A DNA stretch of 64,000 nucleotides from assembly GCF_014201735.1 (NCBI RefSeq), contig NZ_JACHFE010000002.1, positions 434,001 to 498,000 on the forward strand, given 5' to 3'. The stretch comes from Marinobacter oulmenensis. GTDB taxonomy: Bacteria > Pseudomonadota > Gammaproteobacteria > Pseudomonadales > Oleiphilaceae. Below, one piece after another: positions 1 to 8,389 of the stretch (its first letter is position 1; each line of letters starts with the position of its first letter). A program made the translations under genes and the position numbers. The notes beneath the pieces are model-generated. The model was not told the DNA's origin. It did no database searches and saw only the letters and a list, made by a program, of their open reading frames with translations.

Positions 1-109
1 GGTTCATTGCCATCTTCACGTTGGCGAGGTCCACACCGGTGTTGTCCGGCTTGACGCGAACCTTCACGTTGTAGTCGATAACTCGTTTTACAGCGACCAG
101 AACCTTCAT
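1..109 (-). CDS. etfB: Electron transfer flavoprotein beta subunit, N-terminal fragment
   Basis: Only the first 36 codons are in the window; the gene runs off the left edge. The translation begins [19 protein letters not shown], the standard opening of ETF beta subunits, followed by a match to the conserved stretch ending in NPFD-type sequence (cut at the edge). ETF is the soluble FAD/AMP heterodimer that collects electrons from acyl-CoA dehydrogenases. The start has a GAGGAATC ribosome site just upstream. It is divergent from etfD, its membrane partner, across a 226-bp regulatory gap with a PsrA-like palindrome. Confidence 0.93.
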   Translation of the reverse strand, partial: MKVLVAVKRVIDYNVKVRVKPDNTGVDLANVKMAMN

Positions 110-212
110 AGATTCCTCGTTCTTCTACGATGGGTTGAATAGATCTGCCAGGTTGACCCGGCTCAGCAATGAGACGATACTAAAAATCGACTCAAAACAC
201 ACTAGTTTTTGG

Positions 213-224
213 TGTACATGTACA
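213..224. promoter_or_regulatory. 12-bp perfect palindrome in the etf divergent promoter region
   Basis: The sequence TGTACATGTACA reads identically on both strands. It sits in the etfB-etfD gap, 22 bp left of the larger PsrA-like palindrome, in an AT-rich promoter setting. The spacing suggests an operator for a dimeric regulator acting on etfBA, but I do not recognise which one. Chance occurrence of a 12-bp palindrome in this gap is possible. Confidence 0.35.
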
Positions 225-246
225 TTGCCAGAGGTAGACGGAGAAT

Positions 247-266
247 TCAAACAAACGTTTGTTTGA
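247..266. promoter_or_regulatory. PsrA-type operator between etfB and etfD
   Basis: A perfect 20-bp palindrome of the form TCAAACAAAC/GTTTGTTTGA lies between the two divergent etf genes. It matches the known PsrA pattern of (G/C)AAAC, a 2-4 base gap and GTTT(G/C). PsrA is a TetR-family regulator that senses long-chain fatty acids in pseudomonads and relatives, and etf genes are reported members of its regulon in gammaproteobacteria. The palindrome is seen directly; PsrA binding is inferred, since psrA itself is not in the window. Confidence 0.75.
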
Positions 267-335
267 TTCGGGAAATGTGTTTATCCTTCGTGCATAGCCC
301 CCTATTCATTAAAAAAAGCTGTTGAGGAGACCAAC

Positions 336-1988
336 GTGGAACGCGAATCGATGGAGTTTGATGTTCTGATCGTCGGCGGCGGCCCCGCCGGGCTGTCAGC
401 AGCCTGTCGCATCATGCAGATGGCGCAGGAAGCCGAACAGGAACTGACCGTATGTGTCGTGGAAAAAGGGTCTGAAATCGGCGCTCACATCCTCGCCGGT
501 ACCGTGTTCGAACCGACCGCGTTGAACGAACTGTTCCCGGACTGGAAAGAAAAAGGCGCTCCGCTGAATACCCCGGTCACCCGTGATGACATCTTCCTGT
601 TCAAGGGCCAACAAAGCGCAACCAAGCTGCCCAACGCCCTGGTTCCGAAGAACATGCACAACCACGGCAACTACATCATCAGCCTGGGCAACCTGTGCCG
701 CTGGCTGGCCGAGCAGGCAGAGGAACTGGGCGTGGAAGTCTACCCCGGCTTCCCGGCGGCTGAGACCATCATCGAAGACGGTCAGGTCAAGGGCATCATC
801 ACCGGCGACATGGGCGTGGCCCGTGACGGTTCCGAAAAAGACGGCTACATGCCGGGTATGGAACTGCGTGCCAAGTACACCCTGTTCACCGAAGGCTGTC
901 GTGGCCACCTGGGCAAGCGCCTGATCGAGGAATACAAGCTCGACGAAGGCAAGGACCCGCAGCATTACGGCATCGGCATCAAAGAACTGTGGGACATCGA
1001 TCCGGACAAACACGAGCCGGGCCTGGTGGTGCACACCACGGGCTGGCCGCTGACCGAATCCGGCTCCACCGGCGGCTCCTTCCTGTATCACCTGGAAAAC
1101 GGCCAGGTATACGTCGGCCTGATTACCGACCTGTCCTACAGCAATCCGCACGTCAGCCCGTTCGAGGAATTCCAGCGCCTGAAGTACCATCCGGAAATCA
1201 AGAAATATCTGGAAGGCGGCAAGCGCGTCTCCTACGGCGCCCGTGCCATTGCCAAGGGTGGTTACAATGCCCTGCCGAAGATGAGCTTCCCGGGCGGGCT
1301 GCTACTGGGCTGTGACGCCGGCACCCTGAACAGCTCCAAGATCAAAGGCTCCCACACCGCCATGAAGTCCGGCATGCTGGGCGCTGAGGCGGTCTTCGAG
1401 GCCATTCAGGCCGGCCAGGAAGGTGACGAGATCACCAGCTTCCAGAAGAAGTTTGAAGACAGCTGGCTGTACAAGGAGCTCTACTCCGAGCGTAACTTCG
1501 GCCCGGCCATGCACAAGTTTGGCAACATGGTTGGTGGCGCCATCGCGTTCTTCGAGCAGAACATCCTGGGTGGCAGCCTGCCGTTCACCTTCCACGACAC
1601 GACACCGGACTACGCCACCCTGAAGCCGGCGTCCGAGTGCAAGAAGATCGACTACCCCAAACCGGACAACAAGCTGACGTTTGATCGCCTGTCCTCGGTG
1701 TTCATTTCCAACACCAACCACGAGGAAGACCAGCCGATCCACCTGAAGCTGACTGACCCGGACATTCCCATCCAGGACAACCTGCCGAAGTACGACGAGC
1801 CGGCACAGCGCTATTGCCCGGCCGGCGTCTACGAGGTGGTGGAAGCCGACGATGGCAGTGGCAAGAAGTTCCAGATCAACGCGCAGAACTGCGTCCACTG
1901 CAAAACCTGCGACATCAAGGATCCGGCCCAGAACATCACCTGGGTCACGCCCGAAGGCGGCGGTGGTCCGAACTACCCGAACATGTAA
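336..1988 (+). CDS. etfD: Electron transfer flavoprotein-ubiquinone oxidoreductase
   Basis: ETF-QO passes electrons from reduced ETF to the ubiquinone pool at the membrane. The 550-residue length is typical. An FAD-binding Rossmann motif (VGGGPAGLSAA) lies near residues 13-23, and the C-terminus carries the [4Fe-4S] cysteine set (CPAGVYE, then NCVHCKTCDIKDP near residues 520-533). The GTG start at 336 is chosen because GAGGAGA lies 5 bases upstream and the resulting MERESMEFDV matches family N-termini; an in-frame ATG at 351 is the alternative. It is divergent from etfB, with a PsrA-like operator between, and ends in a strong terminator. Confidence 0.96.
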   Translation: MERESMEFDVLIVGGGPAGLSAACRIMQMAQEAEQELTVCVVEKGSEIGAHILAGTVFEPTALNELFPDWKEKGAPLNTPVTRDDIFLFKGQQSATKLPNALVPKNMHNHGNYIISLGNLCRWLAEQAEELGVEVYPGFPAAETIIEDGQVKGIITGDMGVARDGSEKDGYMPGMELRAKYTLFTEGCRGHLGKRLIEEYKLDEGKDPQHYGIGIKELWDIDPDKHEPGLVVHTTGWPLTESGSTGGSFLYHLENGQVYVGLITDLSYSNPHVSPFEEFQRLKYHPEIKKYLEGGKRVSYGARAIAKGGYNALPKMSFPGGLLLGCDAGTLNSSKIKGSHTAMKSGMLGAEAVFEAIQAGQEGDEITSFQKKFEDSWLYKELYSERNFGPAMHKFGNMVGGAIAFFEQNILGGSLPFTFHDTTPDYATLKPASECKKIDYPKPDNKLTFDRLSSVFISNTNHEEDQPIHLKLTDPDIPIQDNLPKYDEPAQRYCPAGVYEVVEADDGSGKKFQINAQNCVHCKTCDIKDPAQNITWVTPEGGGGPNYPNM

Positions 1989-2002
1989 ATCGGGTTACGC
2001 AG

Positions 2003-2030
2003 AAAGGCCGGGTTCATCCCGGCCTTTTTT
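2003..2030 (+). terminator. Rho-independent terminator of etfD
   Basis: A perfect 10-bp stem (AAAGGCCGGG with CCCGGCCTTT) encloses the 5-base loop TTCAT and runs into a T tract. It begins 15 bases after the etfD stop. Confidence 0.92.
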
Positions 2031-2136
2031 GTGTTGTTGATGTCAGCAAACAGGTGGGATAATCTGCTTGCTCTGAACAGGACACGCGGCCAAGGCAGGC
2101 TGCCCGAGACAACCAACCCACGGATGGAGACGGCTC

Positions 2137-4884
2137 ATGGACGAGTCAGTTGCACTTCCTCGTTCGCTTTCTGAACTCTTCAACACCGAACTCTCCCAGT
2201 CTCAGCGCCTTCTGCGCCTGTCGGTGGGTGCGCCGCTGCTGCCCCACCGCCTCGTAGGTGAACAGCGCGTCAGCGAACCCTTTCGCTACACCCTGGACTG
2301 CTTCTCCCAGCAGGGCGATATTGAACTCAAAACTCTGATGGCCCAGCCGGCCCGCCTGTCGGTATTACAGGCCGATGGCGGCTACCGCCACCTGCACGGC
2401 CTGGTCTCCGAAGCCGCCCTACTGGGCGAAGACGGCGGCGTGACCTACTACCAGCTCACCCTGGTGCCCTGGCTCGAGATGCTCAAACTCGGGCGCAACA
2501 GCCGCATCTTCCAGAACCGCTCGGTGGTGGACATCCTCAGCCAGGTCTTTGACGGCCACGACCTGGCCCGGGGCGGCTACCGCTTCGACCTGCGCCGGGA
2601 GTACCCGGCCCGCAGCTACTGCGTGCAGTACCGGGAGAGCGACTTCCAGTTCGTCAGCCGCCTGATGGAAGAAGAAGGCCTGTGGTACTACTTCGAGCAT
2701 TCGGGTAACGGAAATGGGGAAGACGGCGAAGGCAGTGAGAGTAGCGACGACAACCACTTCGACGGCCACCGCCTGGTCATCACCGACGACGTCGACACCA
2801 CCGCCCCGGTCCAGCCCCGGATCATCCGCTTCCACCGCCAGGCCGCGACCGAAGCCGAAGACGCCCTGACCCAGTGGGGCGGCGTGCGCCAGCAGCAGCC
2901 CACCCGCGTCAGTATCGGCACCTTCGACTACAAACAACCGTCCCTGACCAAACGCACCGGCCTGAGCACCCTGCATGACCAGGGCAACCTGCCGGACGCC
3001 GAAGTCTACGACTACGCCGGCGAATACTATTACTACGGCCACGACCGCGGCGAACGCCTGAGTGCCAACCGTCTCGAAGCCCATGAATCCCAGGCCAAAC
3101 GTTTCCGGGGTGCCGGCGGTGTCCGACAACTCGAAGCCGGGCGCTGGTTCGAACTCAGCCAGCACCCCCGCCACGACACCGGCGGCGAAGCCGAACGCCA
3201 GTTCCTGATCCTCGGCGTCACCGTCCACGCCGAGAACGCCCTGCCGGTCTCCGCCCACCTGAACGCCTTACCCGGCAGCCTCAAACCCCAGATCGACGCC
3301 GCCAAGCAGGCCCAGGGCCTGGCCGACGACAGCCCGGACGACATCAACAACGCCGGCAGCGGCCACTTCCTGGTGGAACTTCAAGCCCAACGCCGCACCC
3401 AGCCCTACCGTACCCGACTCATCCATAAACGCCCGGTGATCGGCGGCCCCCAGACTGCCACCGTGGTTGGCCCCGAAGGCGAAGAAATCCACACCGACGC
3501 CCTCAACCGGGTCCGTGTCCAGTTCCACTGGGACCGCCAGGGCCAGCACAACGAACAGGCCGGCGTCTGGCTACGGGTGGCCCAGCCCAACGCCGGCCCC
3601 GGCTGGGGCGGCGTATTCGTCCCCCGCATCGGCCAGGAAGTCATCGTCGACTTCCTCGAAGGCGACGCCGATCGCCCCCTGATCACCGGCCGGGTCTACA
3701 ACGGCGAACAGCAACCCGACTGGCACAGCCACGGCCTGCTCTCCGGTTTCAAGAGCAAAACCTACAAGGGCAGCCAGTACAACGAACTGGTCTTTGACGA
3801 CGCCACCGACCAGGAACGGGTGCGGCTGAACTCCGAAAACGAAAAGAGCCAGCTCAACCTGGGCTACCTGATCCACCAGAACGGCAACCACCGGGGTGGC
3901 TTCCGGGGCACCGGCTTTGAACTGCGCACCGACGCCTACGGCGCCATCCGGGCCAACGAAGGCCTGTACCTCACCAGTTGGGGCCAGATCGGCGCCAGCG
4001 GCGACCAACTTGATCTTACTCCAGCCCGACAGCAGATCCAGAGCGCCTGGCAACTGAGTGACAGCCTCAGCCAGAGTGCTGCAGACCACAACGCCGAGGC
4101 CCTAAACGCCACCGCCTACCTCAAACAGGCCGGAGACGACGCCGACGACAGCTACGGCACCAGCGAACAGCTCAACGACAGTGACCAAAGCAGCGCCGCC
4201 GGCGCCAGTGACAGTGGCGGACGAGGCGAAGCGGCCAGAATGAAAGCCCCCTGGCTGCACCTGGCCTCGCCAGCCGGCATCACGATGAGCACCCCGGAAT
4301 CCACTCACCTGGCCCAGGGCAAATCCCTGAGCGTGGCCACGGGCGAGGACGTCAACGTTGCCACCGGCAAAAGCCTGGTGGCCTCCATCTCCGAAGCCCT
4401 GTCGCTGTTCGTGCAGAAGGCCGGCATCAAGCTGTTTGCCGCCCGGGGCAAAGTGCAGGTGCAGGCCCAATCCGACAACCTGGAAACCACCGCCCGCAAA
4501 GACCTGAACATCAACTCCAGCGAGGACAAAATCGACCTGGCCGCCGCCAAGGAAATCCTGCTGGTCAGCGGCGGCGCCTACGTGCGGATCAAGGATGGCG
4601 ACATCCAGCTTCATGCCCCGGGCAAGGTGAACGTAAAAGGGGCGATGAAGAGTTTTGGCGGGCCCACGAGTCTGTCTCACACCTTCAATGCATTTCCCAA
4701 AACCGCTTTCCAAGAAACTTATAAAGCGAAGACCCGTGATGGACGCCCGCTGGCCAACCGCCCATTTGAATTGCAGCGAGATGGCAAAGTGATCCACACC
4801 GGTGTTACCGATGCCAACGGCGATACTCAGATTCAAAAAAGCGAATTCGTAGAAGGAATGGAAATCCTTTTCAGAGGACGATAG
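2137..4884 (+). CDS. vgrG: Type VI secretion spike protein VgrG with DUF2345 and C-terminal adaptor domain
   Basis: VgrG trimers form the T6SS puncturing tip and carry effectors. At 915 residues this is an extended VgrG. The gp27-like beta-domain spans roughly residues 20-400, the gp5-like OB fold lies near 435-520 (RVRVQFHWDRQG, WLRVAQPNAGPGWG, GRVYNGEQQPDW), and a DUF2345 beta-helix region runs from about 700 to 835. The last 60 residues (KTRDGRPLANRPFELQ, GVTDANGD) look like a transthyretin-like fold, known in other VgrGs to bind lipase effectors. The next gene, 2 bases downstream, is a lipase. No PAAR, Hcp or other T6SS core gene is in the window, so this is an orphan vgrG island. Base composition drops sharply near position 4650. 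Confidence 0.95.
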   Translation: MDESVALPRSLSELFNTELSQSQRLLRLSVGAPLLPHRLVGEQRVSEPFRYTLDCFSQQGDIELKTLMAQPARLSVLQADGGYRHLHGLVSEAALLGEDGGVTYYQLTLVPWLEMLKLGRNSRIFQNRSVVDILSQVFDGHDLARGGYRFDLRREYPARSYCVQYRESDFQFVSRLMEEEGLWYYFEHSGNGNGEDGEGSESSDDNHFDGHRLVITDDVDTTAPVQPRIIRFHRQAATEAEDALTQWGGVRQQQPTRVSIGTFDYKQPSLTKRTGLSTLHDQGNLPDAEVYDYAGEYYYYGHDRGERLSANRLEAHESQAKRFRGAGGVRQLEAGRWFELSQHPRHDTGGEAERQFLILGVTVHAENALPVSAHLNALPGSLKPQIDAAKQAQGLADDSPDDINNAGSGHFLVELQAQRRTQPYRTRLIHKRPVIGGPQTATVVGPEGEEIHTDALNRVRVQFHWDRQGQHNEQAGVWLRVAQPNAGPGWGGVFVPRIGQEVIVDFLEGDADRPLITGRVYNGEQQPDWHSHGLLSGFKSKTYKGSQYNELVFDDATDQERVRLNSENEKSQLNLGYLIHQNGNHRGGFRGTGFELRTDAYGAIRANEGLYLTSWGQIGASGDQLDLTPARQQIQSAWQLSDSLSQSAADHNAEALNATAYLKQAGDDADDSYGTSEQLNDSDQSSAAGASDSGGRGEAARMKAPWLHLASPAGITMSTPESTHLAQGKSLSVATGEDVNVATGKSLVASISEALSLFVQKAGIKLFAARGKVQVQAQSDNLETTARKDLNINSSEDKIDLAAAKEILLVSGGAYVRIKDGDIQLHAPGKVNVKGAMKSFGGPTSLSHTFNAFPKTAFQETYKAKTRDGRPLANRPFELQRDGKVIHTGVTDANGDTQIQKSEFVEGMEILFRGR

Positions 4885-4886
4885 GG

Positions 4887-6449
4887 ATGAGTCAGTACGA
4901 CATCTACAATATCTTTGATATGGCTTCCAGCCACATGCGACCCAGTGAGGAACAACACGTTACCGAGGTGGTGCTTCATGAGGCCGTCATTCCGGTCATT
5001 TTCGTGCCCGGAGTAATGGGTAGCAACCTGAAAAACACCGAACAAGGTGGCAAGTGGCGTGTTGATGATATTTGGTCCGTTAGGGGGTGGATGACAAAAT
5101 CTGCCCAAGACCGGAAAGAAATCCTGAACCCTCATCAGACCGAAGTAGACCCAGAAGGCAACGCCCCCACGGGAATCAAGCGTCGCTACATCGACTACCA
5201 AACCCGTCGATTCATTCCCGAAGAATCTCTGGCCAAAGCCCGCGGTTGGGGGGAGGTCGGCAAGATGTCCTATGGCGATTTTCTGGTGTGGCTGGAAAAC
5301 CAACTCAATATCGACGATGACGCGGAATTTGAGGTAATGCAGAAGGACCTTGCGGCTTACTACAAAATCGTGCGCCAACTGCCGGAGGCTGAGGCAGAGT
5401 CTCGTGCCAACGCCAATATCCAAACACTAGGGCGATTCAACTTCCCGGTTCATGCATGCGGCTACAACTGGCTTCAATCCAACAAGGATTCTGCCGCCAC
5501 TTTGTCCCAGCGCGTGGGGGATATAATTGCCGGCTATCAGGCCGCCCGAATGGATTGTCACAACGCGATTCTTGTCACTCACTCCATGGGCGGCCTGGTG
5601 GCCCGCTACTATTCGGAAGTGGATGGCGGAAAAGACAGCCTGCTGGGTATCGTTCATGGCGTAATGCCCACGGTCGGGGCAGGCGTCTTTTACCGGCGAA
5701 TGAAATGTGGCACAGAGGGGGACTGGAAAGCTAGCCAGGTCCTAGGAGAGGACGGTGAGGAGATGACGGCAGTCCTGGCTCAGGCGCCAGGCCCTCTTCA
5801 ATTGGTGCCCACCCCCCAATATGGCAGCGGCTGGCTAAGGATAGAACCGGAAGGTCAGCCTAACTTTGCCCTGCCCACCGGAGACGACCCGTACACCGAA
5901 ATCTATCTTGAGCGCGAAAAATGGTGGGGCATGATGGAGCCGGAGTTGGCGATGCCAGAATTAGAGACTGAGTCACCTGACAGGCAACAAAAGTTGGAGA
6001 CTAAATGGAAGTCTTATCAAAGCATCATTGTCGATAAGGTTAAGCCCTTCCACCAAGAGTTAACCAACAAATTCAATGCTGATACGTATTTGTTTTACTC
6101 TGATAGTGAGGACCACAAAAGCTATGGGACTATTTACTGGCGAGGGGAGGACATATCTGATCGGCATTTACGCCATCGGGCAGTGCTGAAAAACAACCAA
6201 ATAGGAACGAAACGCACAACCCAAGAGTTCGATGCCCATAACAGCCGGCAGGTATACCAACGCTACACTGTCAGCGAACCGGATGAACCGGGTGATGGCA
6301 CCGTACCCGCTCGCTCAGGATCTATCGGAACCGAAGGGGCAAAAGATAGTCTGATAGTCGCCACGGCACACGAGTCCGCCTACAACGATGCCTATGCGCG
6401 CGGGTTCACGCTAGGCTCGATACTGGAGATTGCCAGCACATGGTCCTGA
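4887..6449 (+). CDS. T6SS lipase effector, alpha/beta hydrolase (Tle4-like, PGAP1/LCAT type)
   Basis: This 520-residue protein has no signal peptide and follows vgrG by 2 bases, as expected for a spike-loaded cargo effector. Visible hydrolase features are an oxyanion-loop segment (VIPVIFVPGVMGSNL, about 31-45), a nucleophile elbow THSMGG with Ser233, a GDGTVP motif giving candidate Asp470, and a late AHES giving candidate His495. The first elbow residue is Thr instead of Gly. Tle phospholipases attack target-cell membrane lipids. The assignment to Tle4 rests mainly on the neighbouring Tli4-like immunity gene and is inferred. Composition is far more AT-rich than upstream vgrG, suggesting horizontal exchange. 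Confidence 0.78.
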   Translation: MSQYDIYNIFDMASSHMRPSEEQHVTEVVLHEAVIPVIFVPGVMGSNLKNTEQGGKWRVDDIWSVRGWMTKSAQDRKEILNPHQTEVDPEGNAPTGIKRRYIDYQTRRFIPEESLAKARGWGEVGKMSYGDFLVWLENQLNIDDDAEFEVMQKDLAAYYKIVRQLPEAEAESRANANIQTLGRFNFPVHACGYNWLQSNKDSAATLSQRVGDIIAGYQAARMDCHNAILVTHSMGGLVARYYSEVDGGKDSLLGIVHGVMPTVGAGVFYRRMKCGTEGDWKASQVLGEDGEEMTAVLAQAPGPLQLVPTPQYGSGWLRIEPEGQPNFALPTGDDPYTEIYLEREKWWGMMEPELAMPELETESPDRQQKLETKWKSYQSIIVDKVKPFHQELTNKFNADTYLFYSDSEDHKSYGTIYWRGEDISDRHLRHRAVLKNNQIGTKRTTQEFDAHNSRQVYQRYTVSEPDEPGDGTVPARSGSIGTEGAKDSLIVATAHESAYNDAYARGFTLGSILEIASTWS

Positions 6450-7591
6450 TGAAAGCACTGAACCGCATTATTCACCCCCAAAAAGGCTGGGGGCTTATCG
6501 CTATGACATCATTGATGATTCAGGGCTGTGGACAATGGGAACATGGAGTACCCGAGATGAATGAGCAGGAACGCCAAACGGTGGAAGCCTACATCAAAAC
6601 CCAGGAACCAGTTTGCATCGGCCGTTTCCAGGTGGCCATGCCACAACAGTTCAAACGTCGTTACAGCACCCTCACCGTTAATGATGCTCAAATTAGCGCA
6701 AAGCACACCACCCAGCAGATGTTTCTGCGATTCATTCGTGAGCGTCGGGAGGAACTCGCAAGCACAGAAACATACCGCCAAAAGGATCGGCCGTACCTAA
6801 AGAATCTCTATCATGTTGATTCGGATACCGTCGTATTTGATCATAATGAAGACGACTTTACCCCCGACTCATCCAGGATTCTGGAAGGCTACCGCCTCGT
6901 GAACACTACGATGTTCAAGGTGAAGTTAAAGGCCATCGATATTGACGATGATCGTTATCAGGATCAGCGTAAGTTCAGGAAAACCAACAAGGCAGACCGA
7001 CTGAAACAAGTCGAGCACTTGCTCAGGAATCTCAGCCCCCGCAAACCCCATGAAATCCCGGACACCCCAGGCTTATGCTTTGACGGCGGTTTCCTGGCCG
7101 GCGGCGCCGAAGAGCCTATACCTGGCGCAGCTTTGTCCTTTCGGGAGGAAACCGTCGCCATGACATTTGTTGATCGCCACTATCGGGATGTATACGTTCA
7201 CTTTAACGCCAACTCCACCATCAAGACGGAAGATACCCTGCTGGACCGTATGGGGCGGGCGGAGTCTATTATGCAGGCGAAGGGAGACGACCACTTTGCG
7301 GTGCTCCGAAAAGGCAAGCTGGAATTACAGGGGATCGAGCAGGCAGAAGAGTGGTTGGGCACTGTTACCACCGATGAAGATGTTCGGGGAAATCACTTTA
7401 TTATTGAAGCGAACAGTCAACGCGGCTCCGCTCGAGAGCCTAGGATTTCAGTCACCTTCATGAATGGAGAATACAGCCTGGTGGAAGACGACCACCCGCC
7501 GTTGAATCAAGCCTCCCTCACCGACGCCGAAGCTGCAGGACTTTGGGACGCCATTACCCGCAGCTTCCGGGCCAGAGACAACGCGTTCTGA
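6449..7591 (+). CDS. Tli4-family immunity lipoprotein for the adjacent lipase effector
   Basis: The protein begins with a basic/hydrophobic signal and a lipobox-like IQGC (Gln at -2 is unusual), so it is probably a periplasm-facing lipoprotein, where it could block a periplasmic phospholipase. The mature start (EPVCIGRFQVAMPQQF) resembles T6SS immunity proteins of the Tli4 family. The start chosen here, ATG 6449, overlaps the effector stop as TGATG; an in-frame ATG at 6440 is also possible. Translational coupling to the effector fits a toxin-immunity pair. The AT-rich composition is shared with the lipase. The family call comes from recall of sequence style, not from a search. Confidence 0.7.
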   Translation: MKALNRIIHPQKGWGLIAMTSLMIQGCGQWEHGVPEMNEQERQTVEAYIKTQEPVCIGRFQVAMPQQFKRRYSTLTVNDAQISAKHTTQQMFLRFIRERREELASTETYRQKDRPYLKNLYHVDSDTVVFDHNEDDFTPDSSRILEGYRLVNTTMFKVKLKAIDIDDDRYQDQRKFRKTNKADRLKQVEHLLRNLSPRKPHEIPDTPGLCFDGGFLAGGAEEPIPGAALSFREETVAMTFVDRHYRDVYVHFNANSTIKTEDTLLDRMGRAESIMQAKGDDHFAVLRKGKLELQGIEQAEEWLGTVTTDEDVRGNHFIIEANSQRGSAREPRISVTFMNGEYSLVEDDHPPLNQASLTDAEAAGLWDAITRSFRARDNAF

Positions 7592-7678
7592 TTGGTCGAG
7601 CAGCTTCCGCCTCTACCCCGCCCCACTCCATCTCATCCAGGTTGGATGAGGCGAAATTGAGTGTCTTTCGTCCATAAA

Positions 7679-7704
7679 AAAACGGCTCCCAAAGGAGCCG
7701 TTTT
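7679..7704. terminator. Bidirectional terminator between the T6SS cassette and slyD
   Basis: An 11-bp stem (AAAACGGCTCC with GGAGCCGTTTT) with a 4-base loop is flanked by an A run on the left and T run on the right, so it can end transcripts from both sides: the immunity gene and the convergent slyD. A second 8-bp hairpin (CTCATCCA/TGGATGAG, 7632-7650) without a T tract lies upstream and marks the cassette edge. Confidence 0.88.
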
Positions 7705-7727
7705 CCGAACAGCGTCTTAAGACGTGA

Positions 7728-8189
7728 TCAGTGCACGTGTCCGTGCTCCTGCTCTTCGTCAGTCGCTTCGCGGGTTTCTACCACTTCCACGTCGAAGTGC
7801 AGAGTCTCACCGGCCAGCGGATGGTTGGCATCGATAGTAACGGTGTCGTCGCCAACTTCCACTACGCGAACGATCTGGGGACCGCCCGGAGTCTGGGCCT
7901 GGAACTGCATGCCCGGCTCGATGGTGTCTACGCCTTCAAAGGCGGAACGCGGAACCGGCTGGACCAGCTCTTCATTAACTTCGCCGTAGCCTTCAGAAGG
8001 CTCAACGGATACTTTAACCTGGTCACCAGCGTCTTTCTCGGTCAGCGCACTTTCCAGTCCACCGATAATGTTTTGTGCACCTTCCACATAAGACAGAGGC
8101 TCACGACCTTCTACACGGGAGGAATCGAGTTGCTCTCCCTCATTGTTTGTGAGCGTGTAATGGATGGTGACAACACGAGGTTGGGCCAT
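7728..8189 (-). CDS. slyD: FKBP-type peptidyl-prolyl isomerase, SlyD-like
   Basis: This is a 153-residue SlyD/FkpB-type isomerase-chaperone. The FKBP half-domains flank an inserted flap: VVTIHYTL, then SYVEGAQNIIGGLESAL, then GYGEVNEELVQPVPRSAF, then the C-terminal FKBP strand (NHPLAGETLHFDVEV). The tail is acidic and ends with a short histidine cluster (EHGHVH), a weak version of the SlyD metal-binding tail. The start at 8189 is preferred over the longer frame (8237) because AGGAGATC lies 3 bases upstream and family proteins begin at this point. The gene is monocistronic and convergent with the T6SS cassette. Confidence 0.92.
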   Translation of the reverse strand: MAQPRVVTIHYTLTNNEGEQLDSSRVEGREPLSYVEGAQNIIGGLESALTEKDAGDQVKVSVEPSEGYGEVNEELVQPVPRSAFEGVDTIEPGMQFQAQTPGGPQIVRVVEVGDDTVTIDANHPLAGETLHFDVEVVETREATDEEQEHGHVH

Positions 8190-8389
8190 GTGATCTCCTT
8201 GCGTGTCGCAATGACTGTGTATTTTAAATGAGGGCAATCGAAAGTGATCGTGAACAGCCGGACTGAACAGAGGGACTAACGACCACCGGCCTCGTTAGAG
8301 AGCCAGGCTCGATAACAAGTGTGAAAACCCAGTTTAACAAGTGAAAGACTGCGTTTTCTACCTTATATATAGCGCTGCAAACCGGCTTT

